A stretch of 64,000 nucleotides of DNA from Rhizophagus clarus (Eukaryota; Glomeromycota; Glomeromycetes; Glomerales; Glomeraceae): positions 62,001-126,000 of the forward strand of contig BLAL01000033.1 in assembly GCA_015698045.1 (NCBI GenBank), read 5' to 3'. Position 1 is the stretch's first letter; every line of letters starts with the position of its first letter. This document shows, in pieces, positions 10,883-23,100 of this stretch. The notes beneath the pieces are model-generated. The model did not search any database and was not told the origin of the DNA. It saw only the letters and a program-made list of their open reading frames with translations. Position numbers and translations under genes: made by a program.

Positions 10883-12282
10883 TTATTTCCTATACAACCC
10901 ATAATTCTCTAATAAACTATTTACATACTGACCTTCCTCCTCCGTGTTATAAGAGTCACTAGAAAGTATATCATCGTCAGCTATGCTATCGTTAGCCGCA
11001 CCATTGTTGGCCGCACTATCGTTAGCCGCACTATCGTTAGACCTACCATCGTTAGTCACACCATTGTCAGCCGCACCTGCTCCATCGTCAGCTGCTCCAT
11101 CACCACCATTATCTACATCATTACCATCATGAGAATCGTCATCTGAATGTGTAAATTTATCCCTATTTTCCAACTTTTGCTAAAAATAAATAAATAAATA
11201 AATAAACTGTAATTCAAATAATTCACATTTTGCAAATTGTAAATTAAAAACTTACTAAGTTGTTGATTATCTTCGACTTCATTATACTTTCGCTCATTTG
11301 AATGTTTTGATTATTAGGATTTAAGTACGTTTCACATATGCTAATCGCATAAGCTATTTGGGTTTTTGAGGGATTTTTATTTTCTTTTTGCAACTTATCA
11401 ATTATCAGCGACATATATGTCGTAGGTTGCCCATCTTTAACCTTTTTAAATAGGTTGTTGTAACATCTTTTCACCTCCGGCTTACTCTTCCATTCCTGAA
11501 TCTTTGATGGACTAACCTGAGTGTTAATAGACGGTAATTTATGCCCAGTCGCTTCAAAAACAGAATACATAACATTTTTAACTCTAGACGTGAACGTCCC
11601 TCGTATGCTTCTATGTTGTTGTACTAACTATTAAAAAAAAATATTAGTATGAAATTTAATAAAATTCATAATTGCTTTAACTTACAGTCGGGGCAATTTT
11701 TTTTTCGAAAAAAATAATCCATTGATTTTTTTTGAACTGGCGTATAAATTCTGGGTTTTCGTCTTTTAAATATTTTTCGGTAGCGAGTCTGTACTTGTCT
11801 TGCGAAGGATAAATAAAATTTTCAAATAAAATTTTCAACACCTTCTTAACGAACTCCTAATCAAATGAGGTTAACATTTCAGGTTTACATTAAATAATAT
11901 TCATCTTTATTACCTTTATATACTCCGGATCTATTGTATTATTATTTTTGTTATCATCGTTGAGCTTTTTTTCTATGCCCGAGAGACGGGTTTTGAGATT
12001 TTTTTGTCCGGTGATAAGAACTTCAAGCTTAGAAATTATCTGCGAATTGGTTCTTAATAGTTTCTCTATTGATTTTTTATTAACTTTAACAATAAAATAT
12101 AATTTACTATATATTATATAATTTCTTATAAAAAATATGATACATATCATGTCATATATACCTTCAACGTTATCGTCTGATAATCTTATTCGTTTCTCGG
12201 CTTACCTACTCTTCTCAGTATTACGTTTTGAGATTCTTTCATTATCATCAATATTTCGTTTTTCACCATGTTTTGTAGCCAT
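10883..12282 (-). CDS. Accessory protein X2 of E2 (coiled-coil plus acidic tail), one in-frame stop
   Basis: Five-exon minus-strand model: 12282-12162, 12083-11914, 11856-11686, 11627-11256, 11179-10883 (377 codons, consistent phases, GT-AG borders). The basic N-terminus starts MATKHGEKRN. A heptad-like segment follows (NSQIISKLEVLITGQKNLKT, probable coiled coil), then PSQDKYRLATEKYLKDENPE, then a conserved block INTQVSPSKIQEWKSKPEVK and AYAISICETYLNPNNQ, and finally a strongly acidic, Asn/Asp/Ala-repeat tail. The conserved block resembles a protein family I recall as abundant in Rhizophagus. Codon 27 (12204-12202) is TAA in the model, so either this copy is inactivated or the first exon is different. 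It is divergent from the transposase, and X1 of E1 has the same position and motifs. An accessory DNA-binding role like TnpA of CACTA elements is inference. Confidence 0.65.
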
Positions 12283-13431
12283 CGGGATAATATGTGAGGG
12301 AGGAGATATGAACTAAACTCGAAAAGGAGAAAAAGATATTACTAGAAATTTGAAGAGGAACTAGAAATACGAAAGGAGAAAAATATGAGAAAAAGGGAAA
12401 AGACATGAACCAGAAATTTGAAAATAAGGAACTAAAAATACGAAAAAGGAGAAATACATGAACCAGATGTTCAGAAAAAAGAGGCAAGCTGTCATAACGT
12501 CATTTCTGCCATTCTATACTAAAAAAGAAAAAAAACTTGCGAAATATTGCGAAAAATGGATAAACTAATGCGAAATATTACGAAAAATGAATGAACTAAT
12601 GCAAAAATTTTGCATTGTGATATTACGAAAAAAAAATTGTAACACTTTCATGAGAAAATTTTTAAAAAAACTCTCGTAAAAGCATATAGTACAATCGAAG
12701 TATTAATCAACACCCATTTATAAAAAAATAAGATGTTACACATGTTGGGGCTTTGTATGCATGGCAAAAAAAAAGTTGCAGCCAGTGAACTCATTTGGCT
12801 AATCAGATTGATAGTGATCTTGAACGCTTATAACTGATTATCGCATAAATTTGTGGCTGATCATCCGTCCATTATTGTAAAATGTGTTAAGCCAATAAAT
12901 TTGCAGCTGATTATCAGATGATTAACCGATTGAATAAGCCGTATTAACCATCTGGATTCTTACAGCCCGTTACAGCAAATTCAAAATATGCGAAACATTC
13001 AGCACTTTTGCTGTCAGGTTTGCAGGTTGACAGGTTGCCGGCAAGTTGAAATAGTAAACAAAATAATAAACAATATTTATATGTTATATCATAGACTTGT
13101 TACATTTATTTTTAGATTTGCCAGCCCACGAACTTGGCAAGTTCCTGGCAGCAAAATTGCTGAGTGTTTCGCATATTTTAAATTTTGCTATAATGCGTAA
13201 ATTTGCGAATGATTCCGCGATATTAGCCACCAGATTCTTACAGCCAATTCCATTCATTAATGCGTAAATTTGCGTAGTCGTATCTATTCAAATAACTCAA
13301 TCAATTGTAATCCATTCAATTAATTCATAAATTTTTACAATGAAATATAATTTTATTAGCACACAAAATCTCATATAAATTGAATAGTGAATTGATACTT
13401 TTCATTAAATTTGACGCGTTAATTTAGCAAC
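12283..13431. promoter_or_regulatory. Divergent intergenic region between X2 and transposase
   Basis: About 1.15 kb separates the two divergent genes of E2. It contains purine-rich GAAAAAGGAGAAA repeats (12310-12480), TTGCGAAATATTGCGAAAAA words similar to the element ends (about 12538-12620), the small inverted-repeat element at 12966-13196, and two direct copies of TCTTACAGCC context (12941-12970 and 13221-13245). Presumed to hold both promoters; no TATA assignment attempted. Confidence 0.45.
12966..13196. mobile_element. Small inverted-repeat (MITE-like) insert upstream of the transposase
   Basis: Left AAAATATGCGAAACATTCAG pairs with the reverse complement of GAGTGTTTCGCATATTTT at the right; TTTTGCTGTCAGG pairs with CCTGGCAGCAAAA. 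Length about 230 bp, no coding capacity. Target duplication not identified. Confidence 0.5.
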
Positions 13432-16421
13432 ATGAGTTTCAAATGCCCCCTTTGTATGCGAATATTCAGTCAACGCTTTGCATATACTCAACACGCCCAA
13501 AAATGCTTAAAAAATGTAGAAGTAGAAGTAGAAGAAGATGATGATAATAATGATAGTGAAAAATATAGCAGTGAAATGGATACAAGAAGTAATCTAAGTA
13601 GTGAATATGAAAATGATAAAGTTGAGGTAATTATGTTATTTCAGATTATTCTTTTTAAAGCTCTCAAGAAAAAGCTCAAATTATACTAACTCATTTGATT
13701 TATAATTTTAGGTGGATGATGATAATGATGTACAAAATATGTCATTTGACAGTATTGGAAGTGCAATATCAGAGATGAGCCTTGAAGATAGTAACTTTGA
13801 AAATATATTAGATTCATCTGAAGAGCCTGAAATTTTTGAAGAACCCAAAAATCTCAATACCAAAACTTGCACAGAATTTCCTAATGATGCTTATAAAGAT
13901 CTAATGTTATTAGTAACGAAATATAAAATAAACAATAAAGGTGGTAATGAAATAATACGTTTTTTTAATAAACATTCAAATCTTACAGAATCACCATTAC
14001 CAAAAAATATCGAACAGGGACGAGCATTTATGAATAATATGAAGTTTTCTAATTTAGAATTTAGTAAAGTTCTTATAACAAAACATGAGGATAAAGATTA
14101 TTTTCTTTATTATCAAAACTTAATACAGTGCATCAAAAATATCTTAACTGTTCCTGACATAACACAAAATTTTGCGCTATCTTACGAAAACTATGAGGTA
14201 AATAGTAAATATTAGTTAATTCAATAATCTAAATAATATTTATTTTAATTTATTTATATTATTTTATAGTATAATGGAGAAAGTATTTACAGTGAACAAA
14301 ACACTGAAAAATGGTGGAAAACTACGCAAGAATCCTTACCTACTGGTTCCAAATTATTATCAATTATTTTATATTCAGATGCAACAACTACAGATACATT
14401 AGGAAAAAGTCAATTGCATCCAATATATATTACATTAGGTAATATCCCAATATGGCGTCGTAATAAACAGGATGCAAAGCAACTTTTGGGATATTTACCA
14501 ATTTTAGAAGCTGCAAATAAAGATCTGGTTCGTGATACCTTTCATAAATCTTTATGTCATTTACTAGAACCAATTATTTTATTAAAAGATGATATAGACC
14601 TTTTTATAAATAATGAAAATACCTGGTTTTATCCTAGAGTTTCAACTATTATTGCAGATTGGCCGGAGGCTGCAAGTTTTTGTTTAGTTTATAAATCCTC
14701 CAATTCAAACCTTCCATGTCACTCCTGTTTAGTTAAAAGGGAAAATCTTGCAAATATAGACTTATCGGTTAACGATGTAATACTAAGAACTCATGATGAA
14801 ATGCGTAAACATTTTGAAAATGATACACAAAGATCTGTTTGCATAGAATCTGTACATAATTTTTTTTGGGATTTACCGTAAGTATGCAAAAGTAGAAATA
14901 ATTATAATAACATATATATATATTAATTATAAATATTTATATTATCAAGGAATATAAATATCTACTTGGCTACCGTTCCTGACAGAATGCATCATTTAGA
15001 TTTAGGATTATTTCGTTATCAAATTATCTTCACGTGCGATATCTTAAAATCGCAACATGTTAATGGTAATAAATTAGTTGAAGAAGTAGATCGCCGTCTA
15101 GCAGCAATTCCACGTTTTCCCGGCATTAAAATTTTTTCCAATGGACTGCAGTCAATTGCAAGATTAACTGCTAGTGAATATCGAAGTTTGATGAAAGTCA
15201 TGATATTTGTTATTGATAATTTATATGATGAAAATAATAACGAAGTAGATAATTTTGTAAATAATGATGATCTTACGAAATTGTACAAATATTGGAATGA
15301 AATGTATATTTTAAGTAGATATGAAGAATTTAGTGAAAATGACTTGGAGAAATTTAATGTATGTATTAAAATTTTAGTAAAATTGAAAATTTAAATTAAA
15401 TAAATTAAATTAACATTTAAATTTTAGGATGCAATGCATAGATGGGCCTGGATGTTTGTCAAGGCTTTTAAATTTGTTTCTCCTTCCAATTTGAAGTTAC
15501 CTAAATTGCATTCATGGGTTTATCATATTATTGACTCAATACGATCTTATGGCGCAATAAATGGCTATACTACAAAAACTTACGAAAGTCTTCACAAATA
15601 TTTCGTTAAAATACCCTACCGAATTAGCAATAAAAAAGATGTCGAACCTCAGCTTTTACAAACTGTAAGTATTTGAAAATTTTATTTATTGTATATATTT
15701 ATTATATAACTTAAGATGGAAATTAAATTAATAGATAAAACGTCAAGCAATATCTATTAGAATGTCTCAACATTCAGTGAATCCGGCAAAAACACCTCGC
15801 ACTTGTAAATTTTCTGCAAGACTCTTTGAATTCTCTTTACAAGATGCAAATACATTTTTTAATGAAAAAAAAGATTCCGTAGACAATAAAATGCAGACTG
15901 GTTTTGCTAGATTTATAAGTTGTCTGGATTCATATCTAGATTTACTTGATGGTTTCACAATTATTGGTGAAACCCAAATAAACATATACGGATCGGTAAC
16001 ACTGGAAAATGGTGCCATAATGCGTGCCACAAACAGGTATCATAATAAAGTATGGTTTAGCGACATAGTTATTTCAATGGATTCTGAAGAATCAAATGAT
16101 TATATATCAGACAAAGGACTTTGTTATGGACAGGTATTTTTCCAATTTATGTAATAATTTATTATAAAAGTATTAATAAATATTTATTATTTATAGGCCT
16201 TATTGTTAGTAGAAGTATTAACAGACCCACCGCTAAATCTTGCATTAATTCAATGGTACTATTTTAAATCTAAAAGGAACCCATATTTATATGGATGTCC
16301 TCACTTAAAATTGATAGAATTATATAACTTTGTAGCTATAGAGTCTATACATAGTGTCGTTCACATAGTACCCCGATTTGATAAACAAAATGAATATTTC
16401 GTAAATAAATATATTTTTTAG
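13432..16421 (+). CDS. Plavaka-type DDE transposase of E2, intact model (852 aa)
   Basis: Seven exons: 13432-13626, 13712-14197, 14270-14877, 14950-15358, 15428-15664, 15735-16133, 16197-16421 (2559 nt including stop). All introns are short, GT-AG and phase-consistent, and no internal stop remains. The N-terminus has a C2HC finger (FKCPLC then AYTQHAQKC, residues about 4-25), followed by an acidic region. The core has ILYSDATTTDTLGKS (D at about residue 264) and YITLGNIPIWRR with LLGYLP, the hallmark of Plavaka/CACTA-related fungal transposases. Then come IIADWPEA (D near 357), a CHSC knuckle, TVPDRMHHLDLGLFR and TTKTYESLHKYFVK (E near 619, candidate third acid). It should cut and join the CATCAGG ends. 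It is divergent from X2. Family identity is by motif memory; catalytic assignments are inferred. Confidence 0.88.
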
Positions 16422-17109
16422 TCACTTGATATAGGAGTTTTGATTTATTTTAATAAAATTATATCCTTAAAAGAATTTATGGTCACGTTTTGCATATCAT
16501 AAATAAAATGCAGATTTATTTATTTAATTATTAATAACGCGGGTATGACATAAATAAATCGTAACTGAAATTTGTGTTCAATTTGTGTTGATAATTCTGG
16601 TAAAAAATTATTAATTTTGGCCAAATTTCGTTAAATTTGTTAAATTTGTGTTGAATTTGTGTTGAATTTGTGTTGCGTAATTTTTTATTTATCACAAGGG
16701 GATGATATTTAGTAATTGTATGTATGATGTACAAGATTTTTTTTATGATTTTTTTAAGAAATGTACGCAAAATATTTAATTATTTTTAATTAAATTGATT
16801 AAAAAAAATTAATTTTTTTAAGAAATGTATGCGAAATATTTAAAATTCAATAGAATGTGCTAATAATAAATTGTTTTATTTTTAAATATGATATATTGAT
16901 ATTTATATTTAAAACAATTAAACATGTACATGATTTAATTAATATGTTTAATGATGAAAAGTGTAATAAATTAAATTTAATTGAAACGAGAAATAAAATC
17001 AAACCAAAGAGGTATTGTTCAAATTTTATTTAAAGTGACATTTTACGACTTTCTTTCAAATTTTTACTCATCCCAAAATCAAATTATAAAAATCAAATCT
17101 AAACTAATA
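16422..17109. other. E2 interval between transposase and Myb/SANT-like gene
   Basis: AT-rich, containing inverted repeat B' (16540-16740). The rest (16741-17109) has its inverted counterpart at 39930-40300 in E3. An upstream in-frame extension of the Myb/SANT-like gene (from about 16981) lacks any conserved feature, so I prefer the ATG at 17110. Confidence 0.5.
16540..16740. repeat. Internal inverted repeat B' (right arm)
   Basis: Reverse complement of 10600-10800, recognisable by GTGACATAAATAAATCGTAA-like sequence, TTGTGTTCAATTTGTGTTGA and TTAATTTTGGCCAAATTTCG. The pair forms a potential very large hairpin whose loop carries X2 and the transposase. Confidence 0.7.
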
Positions 17110-20100
17110 ATGCCTCGCCACACACGTTCACGTCATTTCCACTATAACGTCCATTGGAACTGGGCTATGATGGACAAACTTGTTGACATACGCCAAGACA
17201 GAAACCGCGCCTACCACAATATTAATGGTAGAAGCCGCTATGATTTTTGGGACTCTGTTGCCAATAGGTTCATATGACTAATATCTATAATTTCTTTAAG
17301 AAAGAATTTAAATTCAAGGCAAACGCGGCATAGTAGCCTTTATCTTTATTAATCATTATTAACTTGATACAATTTATAAAAAATAAAAAGAAACAAAAGA
17401 AAATAAAACTAACTAAAAACAAAACTAAATAGTCTCCTAAGTAAAAATAAAGTAATAAAATTAAACTAAAAAGAATAATCGCATTACACTAAATTTCCCT
17501 AGATCTTCCCCCTTGATATATTCCAACCAAAGTAGAAGCAACTATGCTAACAAAATAACGGATAACACGCCCACTATAAAAATCGACATCCCATCCTGCA
17601 AAAGCTGTTATTAAGTAGCACCGTTAGACGACCCATAAAACCCGACATATGTTTAAACCAGGGCAAACCTTGAGTCATCGAGTTCTTGATCCAATCAACT
17701 TCGGAGTCACGTGGAGTCACGAGATGGGTCGGAGGAGGTAAAGAAGAGAAAGGCACATACGAAGTGGCAGGCGAGTTAGATGGCCGAGGAGTAGACTTCA
17801 ATTTGAGGGTAATGTTCATCACGTCTTCCCATTTACTCTTGTCATAAGTACGCGGATTCCAGATGCGTGTCCTAAGTTTCCGGATGAAATTATTATGTAA
17901 CGCAGCTACGACCTTCATAGCAGACGGCCTGGGGATAGATAGTTCTACAAATAAGTCAACAAACATGGCAGGTAAACAGCCCCGGATGAGTGCATAAGAG
18001 GACCAGTTAGAAGAAGAAATGGTCCAACAAGAAAGAGAAGAGAGTTTCCTGAGCAAGGGTGTAGGATCCTGATCAGCCAATTCACCAGCTTCACGAAGCT
18101 TAGAGAATAAATGATTTTGATAAGATTGCAATATCTGATGCATGACAGGTCGTCGTTTAGAGCAGAGGATCAAGTGCATCAAGTCCTCCATACGGTCACG
18201 ACATGAACGGCACGTAAGAAGATCGATATAGAGATCGGAGCGGGTGACTTTTAACTTTTCCAGGAGAGGCAAGTCATCGAGGAAGAGTTTAAACTTGAAG
18301 GTGTAATGTCGTGCAGAGTGAGAAGCCTGGAAAGAGGCATCGTGAGCCGGAGAAAAGTTAAGAGTAAACCAGGTAAGTTCCCAGTCCACTACATAGTCGT
18401 CGCTGTCAAACAGGCAAGATACAAATTGAAAACGTTTGAGAGATAGAAGGTCCTTCAAAAAGGTGGCCTGAAAATGGAGCTTGAGGAGTCGCCTGGGATT
18501 AGATTCACAAACCACATTGTCATACACCAGACGGACAGGATGCGAGGAAGTGTAAGCGTCTACAGGCAAGAGAGGAGCCATATCAGAGTGATGAGCAGAA
18601 TTCGCAAGAGAATCAGCAAATTCGTTCCAGTAGTTGCCATCATGACCTTTGACTTTGACGGGAAAGACCGCGAGACTTTTGGAATGAACAAGGCGCTCAA
18701 TAGAAGCCCACAGCTCAAAGTTAGTTGTCTTGTAATACAGACGACTATTAGAGTAGGAGGAAGATGCACATAGTCGCAAACCATCAACGGCAGCTTGGGA
18801 GTCCGTATAAATAGTAACGGAAGAATCAGCCGGAGTGACACTTAAAGCAGCGTAAATAGCAGCAGCTTCAGCTCTGGTAGAGGAAGGCCAGTTCCGTATA
18901 GTACCGTGTGCATATGTAGCAACAGAGTTGAGATATCCAGCATCGGGAATTAGTTGAACCCAAGACCAACCCATCGAGACTTCAGGTGTACCGAGGTTAA
19001 TCAAAGAACCATCGGTATAATAACGATAGTGAGAGCCTGACGGGAGGGGAACTGATGAAGGAAACGAAAATTGATTATCTGTATAAGGAGACACGATAAG
19101 GTCATCCACAATAATAGAGGAAGAAGAAGAAAGATCTGGCAAAAGATCAAGACGCCGATAATAAGGAAGAACTGTGATACTAAGATCAGCCCAAGTATGA
19201 GGAGAAATGACTTCCAAAGTAGATTGACGAATGCGTTCACAATTTGTAGGCAAAATCATGGATCGCAACAAAGAAATCTTGAAGGTGCAGCGAGGCGGAA
19301 CGGCAGAATATTTACTAGCCGAAGGAAACGGGACATGTGCGTCACAGCCTGGACAGGGACGAAGGCGGACAACATCACCCGGAGAAGAGAGACAATCAGA
19401 TATCCAATGGACAATCACACAGGTATCTTTCTTGGGCTGAACGCTAAGCTGTTTGCCAAAAAGAGGAGCATCATTGCCATCAAGCGTAACAAGCCAATGA
19501 CGATTCTTTTGCGTTGTAGTGGCACCGGGAAGTAAAACAATAGAAGAAGTGACAGAAGGAGGGCGTACATAATGAGCAGATAATTGCTCATGGGAGCCGG
19601 GAAGCGTCGTATGGGCCTTGATGTCTAGATACCATTTATGAGGGAGAGAACGGCCACGCTTATCCGCAAGTTGGGCAATATAAGCAGTTCGATAAGCAGT
19701 CCAGGAAATGAGATGAGAACCAGAAGGCGCAATTAATTGCGATAAATAATAAAGATGACGTTTCCGAAGGACCTTGAGGCAAGCCTTGAAAACATGCGGG
19801 CTCATACACGTATATAAAGGGGTATGGCCAGGAAGAGTGAGGTCCGGAGATGTAGAAGAAAATTGAGCATGTTGCAAGCGGAAGGGAGTAGAAACCATGG
19901 AAGCAATAGTGCACGCGATATAATCACACTTAAAAATATTCATGTTGGACCATAAGGACCAATCATCCACCATCAAAGGAGAAATAGGGATCAAAAATCT
20001 AAATTGTATCAACACTAATCTATAAATAAATAAACGCTGAATAAGAGGTGTAGAAGAATTAGCCATCAAAAATAAATTATTAACATGACATTGTATCAAA

Positions 20101-23100
20101 TGAGAAGATAAATTAATCAGTCCCAAAGCTTGGGAAAGATAAAGGATAGGGTTGGGAAGAGAACGGGAGAAGTTAGCCTTATGCTTGACGAGAGAGCGTA
20201 CGGATCGTGTAGCAGCATAACAATCCGATGCTGAGAGGTGGGTAACTTGCATACGGTACTCGAGTTTAGGAATGAGCACCGAGTTATAAAGGTAAACCAC
20301 TTGTTTAGCAGAGAGCCTGGCCGGGCGAAGAGTGGCGGCAAAGGAATTACATTCACTGGCGATTTGTTTCCTGACAAAGTCACGAGAGCCTTTGATATTA
20401 AACCATACCCCTAAAAAGCGAAAAGAAGAAGTAATAGAAAGAGGGGTAACGGAGATGGAAGAAATATCGTTCAAAGACGATAGGGATAAGTGAAAGTCCA
20501 CAGGGAGAATAGTGGTTGTAGTGGTTAAAGGCAATGAATTTGATATCAAGACGTATTTCTGATGGTTGGCAGAAGTATTATTCAACGAATAGAATTCTTC
20601 TGTAATTGATAACATATGTTCCAGTCCAGCCTTCGACGAGGAAATAAGGGTGGAATCATCCATAAAGACCAGATTGTTGATAGAAATATCAGGAATAGAG
20701 ACCGTATCAGCGGAAGACAATGAAGGGGATCGTAAAACATAAGGATCCAACATCTCAGAGTTCAAAACGGTCAAAAGAGGATCGATGTAAATGACCCATA
20801 AAAGCGGGGAAATCACTTCGCCTTGGTCTATACCAATGCGAACCCGGTAGGAAGAAGTCTCACCGTGGGCAGTAAACACCCGATTTGAACGGTTCATAAA
20901 AAGAGATAAAATAAGCGTGATAGCGGTCGCAGGTAAACGAATGCGTTCCAGAGCGAATTTCAGCATAGTCAAATTGACTGAGTCAAAGGCTTTAGAAATA
21001 TCTTGCGATAAAATCCAGAGAGGAGAATTGGTGTAATTGGCATCATGAATGATGGACTCAAGAGTAACGATGGGGTCACGGCAGGTACCTCCTGGTAACC
21101 CCGCAAAATTGCCACCTTTAAGAACATTATGAGCAGCTAAAACTGCGGACAATCGGTTGTAAAAAAGTTTGACAAAGGATTTTCGGATAACTTCCAGAAG
21201 TGTAATGGGACGGGTATTTTTTAATTGGCATCGCCATTCGTGCGGCTTGGGGATGGGAAAAACCATAGCTTGCCGCCAGAGAGCAGGAATGTCAGCAGTA
21301 GCGAAACATTTACGGATCAGTATCAAAAGTAAGGAGTTGGCGGTAGGTCCCAAATGTTTGAGCATTTCATAGGTAATCATGGAAGGGCCGGGAGCTTTGC
21401 CATTGGGCATAGAAGAAACCGTAGAAAGCCATTCCTCTAAGGAAGGGGGAGACAATAGAGAACTATAAATATCAGGAGAAACAGAGTCCATGGGTAAATA
21501 CGCAGAGTGCCATCGATCAGGCAAAGCCGATATATGCGAAGGTGGGGAGGATTTAATAGGAACAGCATTTTGAAAATGGTTAACCACAGCATCAGAAATG
21601 TCCGTAGGATCCGTCAACAATTGAGGAGTGGTAGGATGATCAATAAAGACACGATCCAATACGATGCGACGACGCGAGCGAGAAAGCGCTGAGCTTATAA
21701 ATGAAGAAATGTCAGTATCAAAATTCTGGTCACGAGATGCCAGATGAGCCTTAATAGAAGAATCTTGAAACTCTTTTTCTTTCAAAAGATGTAAGCCTCT
21801 TAATAATTTAGAGGCATGTGAGAGGGTACAAAATAAAGAATTAAAATTATCCATCCGACAAGAAAGTAAAGTTGAAGGTAAAACAGGGATGGAGGAAAAA
21901 GTGGATTTATACAAATTAAATATATTATTTAATCGAATTAAATAGCCAGACCATTTACGGTCATGGGAAGAAGAAAAGGTACGGGGGTATTTACGTAATA
22001 ATCTAATAGAGTGGAGAACGCGATTAAGGAAACGATAATGCTGTATTAGGGTTTCTAAGTCTTTAGGAATCTTTGGGGTATGGTCATTACCAACAGTTCG
22101 CGCGGGTAGGATAGCATTGGCACCAGCAATAATGGTAGTGTGTAAATATTCACACATACGATTAACGTGCCAAGAAGCAAATACAACGGGAGAAATATTG
22201 CACAGATTGTCAATATGAGCAGAAAAGTCCTCCCATTGCGAAGGGGTAACCGAGTCAAAGGAAAATATACGACGAGAACGTCGTTGGAGCTGCCGAGCAC
22301 GTGCTGGCTTAAGAGAAGAAGATAAAAAAGAAGAATCGTAATAAGTAATAACAGGATTGTGATCAGAAAGGCTAAGATCACGCGCGTCAAAAATGACAGA
22401 GGTAAGTAAAAAACGTTTAAGAAGGGGACAAGACCAGACATAATCAATGCGGGAAATAATATCCGCACGATGAAAGGTGCCCAAAGATGTAGAAGAAAAA
22501 TTGACAGGGGTAAAGTCAACATATCCATTTGACAAAAGAAAATTAAAAAGACGATGGATACGTTTGGAGGCGATTTGAGGTTGATTGAAAAATATGGGGT
22601 AGAATTGATCGAGGTGCATATTAAAATCGCCACAAACTGCGTGGTGAAAACCTAAGCGTTTAGCATCTGACAAGGCGGAAATAAGGAGGTCGATAGTTTC
22701 ATCGCGCAAGGATTGATCGGAAGGAGGAGGGATATAAACAACAAAAATTCGAAGCTTTATGTTTCCTTTAAAATATAGGTCAACAAAAAGTAAGCGTGAA
22801 GAAAGTGAATTATAAGTGTGAACATGAGAGGCCAAAGAATTTTCAATAAAGAGGGAGACACCCCCGGAAGAACGAACATGTTGGGAGGTATCCAAAACAG
22901 AGGAAAAAACAGAATAATTAGAAAGTCTTTTAGACAAAAATTTCATTTGTTTAGGATGTATATGAGTGTCAACGACACCACCAAAAGAGATGTGTTTGAG
23001 GGAAAAGAAATCATTTAATAACTCGATCTTATTCTGTGAAAACATTTTAAGACCGTTAATGTTAAGAGAAGAAATATTAAAGGAATTACAAGGGGAGAGC

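Noticed and set aside
13432-16421. KDZ-type transposase
   Set aside because: The YSDATTTDTLGKS / ITLGNIP / LLGYLP block is the Plavaka (CACTA-related) signature; KDZ hallmarks (CxC zinc ribbon followed by a K-D-Z fold) were not seen.
16981-17109. Upstream extension of the Myb/SANT-like protein starting near 16981
   Set aside because: The extra residues have no conserved feature; the degenerate copy in E3 and the domain start favour the ATG at 17110.
17318-17340. LINE copy 1 being 3'-truncated because it lacks poly-A
   Set aside because: Copy 2 ends at the same base and the duplication abuts it, so this is the natural 3' end.
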